Origin: SHLQ01 sp964441145
GTDB taxonomy: Bacteria > Actinomycetota > Acidimicrobiia > Acidimicrobiales > SHLQ01
DNA: 13,107 bases
Assembly: GCA_964441145.1 (NCBI GenBank)
Contig: CAYTUB010000081.1
Location: 1-13,107, forward strand
Reading direction: 5' to 3'
The position numbers were made by a program, and so were the translations under genes. Within the stretch, counting starts at the first letter, position 1; every line of letters begins with the position of its first letter. Shown here piece after piece: positions 5,972 through 13,054 of the stretch. The notes beneath the pieces are model-generated. The model was not told where the DNA came from. It did no database searches and saw only the letters and a list, made by a program, of their open reading frames with translations.

Positions 5972-6538
5972 CTAGGTTGCGCGGGGCGCCTCAGTCCAAT
6001 CGGTCCAGTTGGTCCGGTTGCCGCCAGCGGCGCGTGCAGCATCGAGGTTGACTCGTGCCTGCAGGAGTAGATCGTCGATGTCGACGAGATGAGACTCGGT
6101 GGTGTGGACCGCTCCGATCGTGACCGTCGGAACTGCGTGCTCCATGCCCGTGGATTGTGAAGCTCCCCAGATTCGTTGGCGGAGTGCATCGGCGACGCGG
6201 GTCATCCCGATTCTGCCCGAGCCGGGTAGGCAGATTGCGATGGTGTCGGCATCGAGCAGCTCTGCGATGTCGTTGCGGCGGATCGTCTCCCTTGCCAGCT
6301 CCAAGACCCGGTCCATTGTGTCTGTGCGAGCTATTTGCGACAGGGTTTCGCCGAGATCACCTTCGACAACGAGCAGCGCGCCCTCGTTGTCAAAGGCAGC
6401 GAAGGCCTGACGAATCGACGAGGAGAACCGGTGGAGTTGGGTCTCGTCGTGTCCGAGCTTTCCAAGTTGCTCGACGTGGTCGTCGAAGAGAGTTCCCTGC
6501 AAGAGCAGTGAGGAACCTTCAAAGAGAAGTGCTGTCAT
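5972..6538 (-). CDS. Degenerate GGDEF-domain protein (probably catalytically inactive)
   Basis: A 188-residue soluble protein. The C-terminal ~110 residues keep the GGDEF fold pattern: ETIRRNDIAELL-xxxxx-AICLPGSGRIGMTRVADALRQRI, then VTIGAVHT (~139-146) and DIDDLLLQARVNLDAARAAGGN near the end. In the slot of G-G-D-E-F the residues are D-A-D-T-I (96-100), so both glycines and the catalytic acid are gone, and it should not make c-di-GMP. Such proteins can act as GTP or c-di-GMP receptors or protein partners; which applies here is unknown. The N-terminal half (1-60) is short and unrecognised, with no membrane helix. The ATG 6538 start is supported by GGAG (6545-6548) at 6-base spacing; the longer frame upstream is rejected. 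It lies just before the L,D-transpeptidase, probably in one transcript. Confidence 0.72.
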   Translation of the reverse strand: MTALLFEGSSLLLQGTLFDDHVEQLGKLGHDETQLHRFSSSIRQAFAAFDNEGALLVVEGDLGETLSQIARTDTMDRVLELARETIRRNDIAELLDADTIAICLPGSGRIGMTRVADALRQRIWGASQSTGMEHAVPTVTIGAVHTTESHLVDIDDLLLQARVNLDAARAAGGNRTNWTDWTEAPRAT

Positions 6539-6544
6539 ATGACG

Positions 6545-6548
6545 CTCC
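6545..6548 (-). promoter_or_regulatory. Ribosome binding site of the degenerate GGDEF gene
   Basis: The minus strand reads GGAG, 6 bases before the ATG at 6538. It decides the start in favour of the 188-residue form over the upstream in-frame start at 6619. Confidence 0.55.
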
Positions 6549-6632
6549 GATATGTGCGTGCCCGCACTCAGGGCTACGGCATGGAGTCGAATTTTCTTGA
6601 GACTGCACAGCCGCTGCAAGAGGCTGCGACGT

Positions 6633-7565
6633 TTAGCGTTCCTCGCGGCGATACGCGAGCCCGATCGCTGCTGGAGCGAGGCTGGGTCGGTTTCTGGAAC
6701 GAATGGAGAACAAGATCAATACGACGATCGTCAAGAGGAACGGCAGCATGCTCAACAAGATGGGGCTGATTTCCACACCGAAGGTCTGAAGTCGTGGTTC
6801 GAGCGCGATGAGGCCACCAAACAGGAGTGACCCCAACAGGACCCGTCCAGGTTTCCACGCACCAAAGATCACCAGTGCGACGGCAATCCACCCACGGCCA
6901 GCGGTCGTCCCCTCGGTCCATCCCGGTGCGAGAACAATCGTGAGAAAGGCTCCTGACGCTCCGGCGAGGAGGCCTCCGATCGCCACCGCCCCGAGACGGA
7001 TTCTCAAGACGGACGTTCCCGCAGCGTCAGCGGCGGCCGCGCTCTCGCCAACAGCTCGCAATGCGAGCCCGGCGCGGGTGCGCGAGAGCACGAACCATGT
7101 GACGATCCCGAGCCCAATGGCAATCCAGCTCACAGCCGTCATCGAGAACAGTGTTGGGCCGATCCACGGGATGTCGCTGAGCGGGCCGAGCTGTAGCGGC
7201 TCGAAAGCTGCGTTCGGTCGTTCGACGATAAGGCCTCTACCGAGGAAGGCGGATAACCCGAGACCGAGAATCGTCAGAGCGAGCCCGCTGACAACCTGAT
7301 CGGCGCCCATCACGACGGCGATGATCCCGTGAATCATCGCGAAGGCTCCGCCGACGAGCATTGCGACAATGAGTGCTGCCCATGGGCTTCCGGTCTCTAC
7401 GCCAACCCAGAACGCCGTCATGCCGCCCATTGCCATCATGCCTTCGACACCGAGGTTCAAAACGCCGGAGCGTTCAGCGATGGTCTCGCCAAGGGCCGCG
7501 AGATACAGCAGCGTGCCGAACTCGATGACCGAGACCAAAAGACCAATAATCGTCGTCTCGTTCAT
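6633..7565 (-). CDS. BMP/nucleoside-type ABC transporter permease (second subunit)
   Basis: A 310-residue integral membrane protein with about eight to nine hydrophobic helices, of the BPD_transp_2 (RbsC/LivH/YufQ-like) family. The N-terminal landmark ERSGVLNLGVEGMMAMGG (~31-48) is characteristic of the NupQ/YufQ-type permease that pairs with BMP lipoproteins. The transported solute is probably a nucleoside or similar compound, but cannot be told from the permease alone. Its ATG shares ATGA with the stop of the previous permease (4-base overlap), and GGAG at 7573-7576 is 7 bases upstream, so the two subunits are translationally coupled. The C-terminus is short and Arg-rich. It is the last gene of the importer; 94 bases follow before the degenerate GGDEF gene. 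Confidence 0.92.
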   Translation of the reverse strand: MNETTIIGLLVSVIEFGTLLYLAALGETIAERSGVLNLGVEGMMAMGGMTAFWVGVETGSPWAALIVAMLVGGAFAMIHGIIAVVMGADQVVSGLALTILGLGLSAFLGRGLIVERPNAAFEPLQLGPLSDIPWIGPTLFSMTAVSWIAIGLGIVTWFVLSRTRAGLALRAVGESAAAADAAGTSVLRIRLGAVAIGGLLAGASGAFLTIVLAPGWTEGTTAGRGWIAVALVIFGAWKPGRVLLGSLLFGGLIALEPRLQTFGVEISPILLSMLPFLLTIVVLILFSIRSRNRPSLAPAAIGLAYRREER

Positions 7566-8647
7566 GTCGCCGCTCCAGCCACGGGACGCGAGTTCGATGC
7601 ACTACGAACGATTCGGTACTGGGTAAAGACCGCAGCTGTAAGCGCCCCGAACAGGATTAACGCTTGAATGACGCTGGAGATCGACGGCGGCACCCCTGAT
7701 GTTTGGATCGCTTCTCCGCCGATCTGCACGGCGCCGAAGGCTACGGCGACCACTGCCACTCCTGAGGGTCGCATGAGGGCTAGCGCGGCAACGATGATCC
7801 CGGCGAAACCGAACCCGTTTGCGACGCCCTCGACGATTCGAGACGAGTTGCCGGTGAGCTCGATACCGCCGGCAAGACCGGCGATAGACCCCGACAACAG
7901 GAGCACGGTAAAGACCTTGGTGCGAAGCGAAATGCCGACGTACTCGGCCGCGTTGGCCGACGATCCGGCGATCCTGAGCTCGTAGCCCCACTTGCTCTTT
8001 GCTGCCCAGAGGCCAAAGCCAATGACAACCACACCGGCGATGACGACGCCAATATTGGCTCGCTCGAACAGTGTCGGCAGGGCGGACTGTGGGGGGAGTT
8101 CGGGAGCGACGGGGAAGTTGTTTCCGAGAGGATCCTTCCACGGTCCGTTCAACAAGAACCGCACGAGTCGGATCGCAACTTCGTTCAACATCAGCGTGGT
8201 GATGATCTCGTTGACGCCGAGTTGTGCCCGGGCGACCGCTGGGCCGAACGCGAGCACCGCACCGCCGATGACCGCGCCGATCAGCATCAGAGGGATGAGC
8301 GCTGGGCCAGGAAGGTCAGGGACGAGTCGAGCAACCCATGCTCCTCCGATTGCTCCGGCGATGATCTGGCCCTCGGCCCCGATGTTCCACATGCCCATCG
8401 ATCCCGCAACAGCGACCGCGAGACCGGCGAGGCCGAGAGGAACGGCACGGGTAAGGGTCGCTGACCAGCTGCGCCGCGACCCGAGCGCGGAGTCGAACAT
8501 ATCGACGTAGACCTCAATGGGGGAGTGTCCGGCCGCAGCGAGCAAGATCGCCCCGAGGATCAGCGCAATGAGTAGGCCGATCGCGAAGGCGAGAACTTGG
8601 CCGCCGGGAAGGCGAGTTTCGCGGCGGGCGAGGCGTAGACCGAACAT
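7562..8647 (-). CDS. BMP/nucleoside-type ABC transporter permease (first subunit)
   Basis: A 361-residue membrane protein with about eight to ten helices, BPD_transp_2 family, NupP/YufP-like. It has GMWNIGAEGQIIAGAIGG (~84-101) and GVNEIITTLMLNEVA (~143-157), a conserved cytoplasmic loop of this family. It would form the importer channel with the 310-residue subunit. The start ATG 8647 overlaps the ATPase stop codon by one base (TAATG), and AGGAGG at 8658-8663 inside the ATPase gene's end is a strong ribosome binding site with 10-base spacing, so synthesis of the two is linked. The gene ends in the ATGA overlap with the second permease. Confidence 0.93.
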   Translation of the reverse strand: MFGLRLARRETRLPGGQVLAFAIGLLIALILGAILLAAAGHSPIEVYVDMFDSALGSRRSWSATLTRAVPLGLAGLAVAVAGSMGMWNIGAEGQIIAGAIGGAWVARLVPDLPGPALIPLMLIGAVIGGAVLAFGPAVARAQLGVNEIITTLMLNEVAIRLVRFLLNGPWKDPLGNNFPVAPELPPQSALPTLFERANIGVVIAGVVVIGFGLWAAKSKWGYELRIAGSSANAAEYVGISLRTKVFTVLLLSGSIAGLAGGIELTGNSSRIVEGVANGFGFAGIIVAALALMRPSGVAVVAVAFGAVQIGGEAIQTSGVPPSISSVIQALILFGALTAAVFTQYRIVRSASNSRPVAGAAT

Positions 8648-10176
8648 TACGAGGCGGCCTCCTGAGCCGTTCCGGCCATAGCGATTCCCACTTCGATTCG
8701 TGTTGCCGTGTCGGGGTCGAACTCGCCGACGATGGCGCCATCGTGCATCACGAGCAGGCGGTCGCTGAGTGCGAAGAGCTCCTCGAGGTCTTCGCTGATG
8801 AGCAATATCCCTACGCCGTCCTCGGCCTGGTCGAGCAGTATCTGTTGAATCGCAGCGACACCTTGTACATCGAGACCGCGCGTGGGTTGCGCTGCAACGA
8901 GGGCGCGGGGTTCCGCGGCCAGTTCGCGGCCGACGAGCAGGCGCTGAAGGTTTCCGCCCGATAGGGCTGCCATCGGAGCGTTCATCATCCCCACCTTGAC
9001 GTTGTAGCTTTCGACGAGTTCCTCGGCGTGCGCCCTGGCTGCGTCTTGGTCGATGAAGGGGCCGCTTGAGAGTGACCGGTAGGACCGCATCATGGCGTTT
9101 TCGACGACGTTCATCCTCGGTGCGAGTCCTACTCCAATGCGATCTTCGGGTACGTAGGCCAAGCCAGCTAGGTTGCGGCCGGCGGGAGCGAGATCGGCGA
9201 TGTCTTGGCCATCTACCTCGACTGTTCCGGCGTCTGTGCCAACGAGACCGGCGATTGCATCTGCGAGAGGGCGTTGCCCGTTACCGGCGATACCCGCTAT
9301 TCCGACGATTTCGCCCTGCGCCACGCTGATGCTGACGCCATCGACCACGGCGCGGCCATGGATGTCATTGACATGCAGATTGTCGACGGCAAGGGCAGTT
9401 GTGTCAGACACTGGGCTCGTCCGCGTTCGGCGTTGGGAGACAGCGGTCGCTTCGCCGACCATCAACTCGGCGAGACCTGCAGCGGTGAGGGATTCGACCG
9501 GCAGCGAAGATGCAACGGTTTCACCGCCGCGCAACACCGTCGCCTCATCACAAAAGGCGGTGACCTCGTCGAGTTTGTGGCTGATGAAGATGATCGAACG
9601 CCCGTCGGCGGCCATGGCCTTGGTGATGCGTCCCAACTCGTCGGCTTCTGCCGGGGTGAGTACGGCGGTCGGTTCGTCGAGGATCAAGACCCGGGCATCT
9701 CGCCACAGCGCCTTGAGAATCTCCACCCGTTGACGCTCACCCATCGAGAGCTGCCACACTTCGCGACCTGGCTCGGTGGCGAGCCCGAATTGTTCGGCGA
9801 GTTCACTGACTTGGGTCTCGATCGCTGAGCGGTTCACGATGCGAGGTGATGAGCCCAACATGACGTTCTCGGCGACGGTGAACGTCGGTATTAGCCGGAA
9901 CTCTTGATGGACCATGCCAACGCCAGCTGCAATGGCATCGGCCGGCCGAGAAAAGCGATGCGAAACGCCGTCGAGTAATACCTGACCCTCGTCGGGCTGA
10001 TAGACGCCGGCGAGCACATTCATCAGCGTGGTCTTGCCCGCTCCATTTTCGCCGAGAACCGCGTGCACCGATCCTGGCTGTACGCGCAGAGTTGCACCAG
10101 CGTTGGCGATGACGCCAGGAAATCGCTTCCAAATTTCGTCGAGTTCGACGGCGAGCGGTGGCGATGGATTGGTCAT
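8647..10176 (-). CDS. ABC transporter ATP-binding protein, double-domain (BMP/nucleoside type)
   Basis: A 509-residue protein with two nucleotide-binding domains, typical of the RbsA/YufO type. Domain 1 has Walker A GENGAGKTT (42-50), Q-loop Gln91, signature LSMGE (143-147), Walker B LILDEP (164-169) and H-loop His200. Domain 2 (from ~265) is degenerate: GNGQRP instead of GKT/S (298-303), LSGGN (405-409) and AAQPT (428-432) in place of DEPT. One catalytic and one structural site is normal for this family. It hydrolyses ATP on the inner face of the membrane to drive the two permeases. The start is ATG 10176, where the ATPase fold begins (MTNPSPPLAVELDEIW). An in-frame start 43 codons earlier is rejected because it runs through a terminator hairpin. 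The Shine-Dalgarno is weak. Confidence 0.93.
   Translation of the reverse strand: MTNPSPPLAVELDEIWKRFPGVIANAGATLRVQPGSVHAVLGENGAGKTTLMNVLAGVYQPDEGQVLLDGVSHRFSRPADAIAAGVGMVHQEFRLIPTFTVAENVMLGSSPRIVNRSAIETQVSELAEQFGLATEPGREVWQLSMGERQRVEILKALWRDARVLILDEPTAVLTPAEADELGRITKAMAADGRSIIFISHKLDEVTAFCDEATVLRGGETVASSLPVESLTAAGLAELMVGEATAVSQRRTRTSPVSDTTALAVDNLHVNDIHGRAVVDGVSISVAQGEIVGIAGIAGNGQRPLADAIAGLVGTDAGTVEVDGQDIADLAPAGRNLAGLAYVPEDRIGVGLAPRMNVVENAMMRSYRSLSSGPFIDQDAARAHAEELVESYNVKVGMMNAPMAALSGGNLQRLLVGRELAAEPRALVAAQPTRGLDVQGVAAIQQILLDQAEDGVGILLISEDLEELFALSDRLLVMHDGAIVGEFDPDTATRIEVGIAMAGTAQEAAS
8658..8663 (-). promoter_or_regulatory. Ribosome binding site of the first permease
   Basis: The minus strand reads AGGAGG, 10 bases before the ATG at 8647. 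It lies within the last codons of the ATPase gene, whose stop overlaps the permease start by one base. Confidence 0.65.
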
Positions 10177-10278
10177 GGTGAACGCACAACTTTCATCGAC
10201 ACTGCGACGGGCGTCTAGTTGGGGCCCGGATAGTTGCCTAGCGAAGCCCAGTACGGTGCCAGTGGTGTCGAAAACAGC

Positions 10279-10306
10279 GATGGGCCGCCCAGTTGGGCGG
10301 CCCATC
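10279..10306 (-). terminator. Intrinsic terminator/attenuator hairpin between BMP lipoprotein and ATPase genes
   Basis: GATGGGCCGCCC (10279-10290) pairs perfectly with GGGCGGCCCATC (10295-10306) across a 4-base loop: a 12-bp, very GC-rich stem. On the minus strand it is followed by GCTGTTTTCG, a short T-run. It sits 24 bases after the lipoprotein stop (10330) and 102 bases before the ATPase start. This is the right place for partial termination that keeps binding-protein levels above transporter levels. Confidence 0.8.
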
Positions 10307-10329
10307 TCAAGAAAGTCAACCGACGGTGA

Positions 10330-11532
10330 TTAGCCGGAGACGGAACCTTCGACGTTCTCGACGAAGAAGTTCATGTTGAGCAGGATGCCATCGTTGATGT
10401 CGTCGCCTACGGCGCCGACGACAACGGTGTCATCGAACGGGTTAAGAAGCTCGGTTTGCACGACGCCATCTTCGAAGATGACGTTGCCGTCTTGGTCGGC
10501 AATGACGCCCTGGTCGAATACGTCGAAGCTGCCGTCGAGGATCGAGTCCTTGACCTCTTGCATTTCAGCAGCGACCGGCGAGCTTGCCGGGACTTCGATG
10601 TCGACAACACCGTCGGACATGCCGCCCCACCATGAGGTAGGTGCGAACTCGCCGTCGATAGCTTCCTGGATGACGGACTCATAGCGGCTGCTCCAGTCCC
10701 AGACAGGTGCGGTCAGGTAGGCGCCGACCTGTTCGCTCATATCGCTGTGGTAACCAATGAACACGCCGCCTGCGTCAGTGATTGCCTGACCGGTTGCGGT
10801 GGAGTCCTGGTGCATGGTGAGTACGTCTGCACCGTTATCGATGAGTGCCTGAGCGGTGTTGCCCTCGACGCCTGGATCAAACCAGGTCGAGGTCCAGATG
10901 ACTTCAACAACAGCATCAGGGTTGGTCTCGGCGACGCCGAGCGAGAAAGCGTTGATGCCGCGGATGACCTCAGGGATTGGGAACGCTGCGACGTAGCCGA
11001 TGCGATCCGACTCGGTCTCGGCACCAGCAGCCATGCCCGCAATGAAGCGAGGCTGGTACATGCGGCCGAAGGTGTTACCGAAGTTAGTGTCGTTCTGACG
11101 GAAGCCGGAGATGTGCTCGAAGCGCACGTCGGGGTTGTCCTCTGCGAACTGTGCCGTGGCATCCATGTAGCCAAACGAGGTGCTGAAGATCACGTTGTAA
11201 CCCTCGTCGATGAAGTTCTGTACGGCGTTGTCGAATTCGGGTCCACCCTCGGGGATGTTCTCGACAAAGGCGGTCTCGACGCCAGCCGCAGCGCCTGCAG
11301 CCTGGCGGCCGACATCGTGCTGGAAGTTCCAGCCAGCATCGCCGACAGGAGCAACCATGACGAACGCCGCGCGTACGTCGCCGGCATCGCCACCTGAGGA
11401 CTCCGAAGAGTCTTCGGTGTCGGCATCATCGGCCGGGGCGGCGGTTGCCGTCTCGTCATCGCCGCCACAAGCGGCTGCGACGAGCGCAAGCACAGCAAAG
11501 AGCGCAAGCAGCGCTCGCTTAGAAAACAACAT
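10330..11532 (-). CDS. BMP family ABC transporter substrate-binding lipoprotein
   Basis: A 400-residue lipoprotein of the BMP (PnrA/Med-like, Bmp) family. MLFSKRALLALFAVLALVAAACGG is a lipoprotein signal with Cys22 as the lipidated residue; an acidic, Ala/Asp/Ser-rich linker (~24-52) follows. The periplasmic-binding-fold body has the family landmarks VAPVGDAGWN (~60-69), QNFIDEGYNVIFSTSFGYMD (~109-128), and RIGYVAAFPIPEVIRGINAF (~187-206). It should bind a solute, in known members a purine nucleoside, outside the membrane and deliver it to the ABC importer encoded next. The start ATG 11532 is supported by GGAGG at 11543-11547 with 10-base spacing. It is followed by a 12-bp hairpin before the ATPase gene, so it is probably the most highly expressed gene of the set. 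Ligand identity is unproven. Confidence 0.93.
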   Translation of the reverse strand: MLFSKRALLALFAVLALVAAACGGDDETATAAPADDADTEDSSESSGGDAGDVRAAFVMVAPVGDAGWNFQHDVGRQAAGAAAGVETAFVENIPEGGPEFDNAVQNFIDEGYNVIFSTSFGYMDATAQFAEDNPDVRFEHISGFRQNDTNFGNTFGRMYQPRFIAGMAAGAETESDRIGYVAAFPIPEVIRGINAFSLGVAETNPDAVVEVIWTSTWFDPGVEGNTAQALIDNGADVLTMHQDSTATGQAITDAGGVFIGYHSDMSEQVGAYLTAPVWDWSSRYESVIQEAIDGEFAPTSWWGGMSDGVVDIEVPASSPVAAEMQEVKDSILDGSFDVFDQGVIADQDGNVIFEDGVVQTELLNPFDDTVVVGAVGDDINDGILLNMNFFVENVEGSVSG

Positions 11533-11542
11533 ATTAATTACC

Positions 11543-11547
11543 CCTCC
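11543..11547 (-). promoter_or_regulatory. Ribosome binding site of the BMP lipoprotein gene
   Basis: The minus strand reads GGAGG (in CTGGAGGGG), 10 bases upstream of ATG 11532; one of the strongest Shine-Dalgarno sequences in the window. Confidence 0.75.
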
Positions 11548-11566
11548 AGGTAAGTCTTAGATCCCA

Positions 11567-11595
11567 GTTCTAGCCTCCCGTGGTCGCCTCAACAA
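11567..11595 (-). promoter_or_regulatory. Candidate promoter for the BMP importer operon
   Basis: On the minus strand TTGTTG (11590-11595), 17 bases, then TAGAAC (11567-11572) resembles a primary-sigma -35/-10 pair (three and four of six consensus bases). It would give a leader of roughly 25-30 bases before the BMP start. Weak by match, but the spacing is ideal and a promoter is expected here. Confidence 0.3.
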
Positions 11596-11611
11596 GATCG
11601 GGCGACTGCAG

Positions 11612-11626
11612 TCACAAGATTTGTGA
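11612..11626. promoter_or_regulatory. Dyad TCACAAgatTTGTGA upstream of the BMP operon (candidate operator)
   Basis: A perfect 6-bp dyad with a 3-base centre, about 17 bases upstream of the candidate -35 element (read on the minus strand). It is flanked by a 10-bp palindrome GACTGCAGTC (11604-11613). A related sequence lies at 11661-11673. The place and symmetry suit a regulator site. Confidence 0.4.
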
Positions 11627-11660
11627 ACGCTAGAAGATAGTTGTGGTCGCTCGGCATTTC

Positions 11661-11673
11661 GCACATCTTGTGA
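11661..11673. promoter_or_regulatory. Second dyad CACAtctTGTG near the M20 gene stop
   Basis: CACA-TCT-TGTG (11662-11672) is a 4-bp dyad related to the 11612-11626 site: both contain CACA and TCTTGTGA when the first is read on the minus strand. It is 6 bases past the M20 stop. It may be a second operator or part of the M20 transcript end. Confidence 0.25.
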
Positions 11674-11677
11674 GCGG

Positions 11678-13039
11678 CTACTTCCAGAGCCGGTCACAGA
11701 CGTCGAGCCAGAGTTTGGTGGTGAGACGAAGCGACTCGATGTCGATGCGTTCGTTGTGTCCGTGGAAGCGGTTCATAAATTCGCCGAGAGTGACGTTCGA
11801 GCTGAGGAGCCCTGCGCCATAGGACGGCACGCCTCTGTGGCGGAAGAATCGGGCGTCGGTTCCGCCGGTGACGATCGATGGGAGCACCGATGCCCCGGGG
11901 TAGGTCATGTGGATCGAGTCGACCAGGGCATCCCACAAGGGCGTGTCGGTCGGTGATTCTGTCGAAGTGGCGTCGTGGGAGAGGTATGGGCGAATCTCGC
12001 ACGACGCCAATAGTTCTGGTCCGATGGCCTCATGGAGATGCGCGAGCACGTCCTCTTCGGTATCGCCGGGCAGCACTCGGATATCGACCTGCAGCTCGAC
12101 GCTGTCGGGAATCGTGTTGATCTTCGATCCGCCGCGAATGATGTTCGGCGAAAAGCTCATGTGGCAGCACGAGTGCAGATTGCGGGCCAGGCCCGGCTCG
12201 AGCTGTTCGAGTGCGTCGCGGATCCGGCCCGGGTCGAGCAGTTGCGTTTCGGTCTCCGGATCGAGGCCCATGGCTTTGATCCGGCTGGTGAACATCTCGT
12301 CGATTCGGGCGCCGGGGTTATATGCCTCGATACGGCGCACGATCTCGGCAGCTTTGGAGATTGCGTTGTCCGTTCCGTAGGGCATCGAGCCGTGGCCGGG
12401 TTCCCCGCTGACTGTGATGACCTGCGGAGCCATGCCCTTCTCCGCGGTGGTGAGCAATACCGTGAGCCCTTGGTCGTTGACGATCGGGGATCCGCCGTAT
12501 TCGGTCAACACGTAGTCGCACTGCAACGCGTCCCACCGGTCTTCGACGAGCTGCTTTGCGCCATAGACGCCACCGGCTTCTTCGTCGGCGACCGCGAAGT
12601 AGACGATGTCGCCGGGGTAGCGGGTGTTGGAGTTTGCGATGTGGCGGAAGGTAACGGCCATCGATGCGGTCACGTTCAACATGTCGACCGCGCCGCGCCC
12701 CCAGATCTCGTCGCCGATGCGTTCGCCGCCGAAGGGGTCGACCTTCCATCCCTCGGGATTGGCAGGCACAACGTCCGTGTGGCCCATCAGCATCAACGCC
12801 GGCGCGTCGGGGTCGGTGCCCGGCAAGCGAGCCACGATCGAGTCTCGTCCGGGTAGGACGGGGAGGATCTCGATGTCCGCGCCGGTGTTTTCGAGTTCGT
12901 TGCGAAGGAGGTCGGCGTTTCTGGTCTCGTGACCGGACTCGGGCGTGCCGTCATTCACGCACTGGTTGCGGATCATGGCCTGGAGGAGCTCGGCGTTCTC
13001 CTCGGTCAGCGTGTCGAGTGTGCGATCGTCAACGGCCAT
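11678..13039 (-). CDS. M20 family metallopeptidase / amidohydrolase
   Basis: A 453-residue dizinc enzyme of the M20/M25/M40 family (ArgE/DapE/carboxypeptidase type), probably cytoplasmic as no signal peptide is present. Metal and catalytic residues are all visible: His87 and Asp89 in MGHTDVV, Asp119 in GRGAVDM, Glu153 (base) and Glu154 (ligand) in ADEEAGG, Glu180 in LTE, and His426 in FHGHNER. The lid/dimerisation domain (~195-315) includes GEPGHGS (His216). The family cleaves peptides, N-acyl amino acids or related amides; the exact substrate cannot be read from sequence. ATG 13039 is the start, with a weak AGGTT upstream; an inverted repeat begins 16 bases upstream. It stops 145 bases before the BMP lipoprotein gene, so it may belong to the importer transcript or be separately promoted. 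Confidence 0.92.
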   Translation of the reverse strand: MAVDDRTLDTLTEENAELLQAMIRNQCVNDGTPESGHETRNADLLRNELENTGADIEILPVLPGRDSIVARLPGTDPDAPALMLMGHTDVVPANPEGWKVDPFGGERIGDEIWGRGAVDMLNVTASMAVTFRHIANSNTRYPGDIVYFAVADEEAGGVYGAKQLVEDRWDALQCDYVLTEYGGSPIVNDQGLTVLLTTAEKGMAPQVITVSGEPGHGSMPYGTDNAISKAAEIVRRIEAYNPGARIDEMFTSRIKAMGLDPETETQLLDPGRIRDALEQLEPGLARNLHSCCHMSFSPNIIRGGSKINTIPDSVELQVDIRVLPGDTEEDVLAHLHEAIGPELLASCEIRPYLSHDATSTESPTDTPLWDALVDSIHMTYPGASVLPSIVTGGTDARFFRHRGVPSYGAGLLSSNVTLGEFMNRFHGHNERIDIESLRLTTKLWLDVCDRLWK

Positions 13040-13054
13040 AGCTTGAACCTAGTC

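Noticed and set aside
5929..6189. 87-codon N-terminal extension of the L,D-transpeptidase
   Set aside because: It overlaps the preceding gene and would bury the lipoprotein signal sequence.
9170..9320. Degenerate second nucleotide-binding site of the ATPase as a sign of gene decay
   Set aside because: A degenerate second domain (GNGQ, AQPT) is normal for the sugar/nucleoside double-ATPase family.
10177..10305. 43-codon N-terminal extension of the ATPase
   Set aside because: It would be translated from the terminator hairpin and the ATPase fold begins only at ATG 10176.
12032..12856. 274-codon plus-strand frame opposite the M20 gene
   Set aside because: It is the complement of the M20 active-site region; the minus strand carries all metal ligands.
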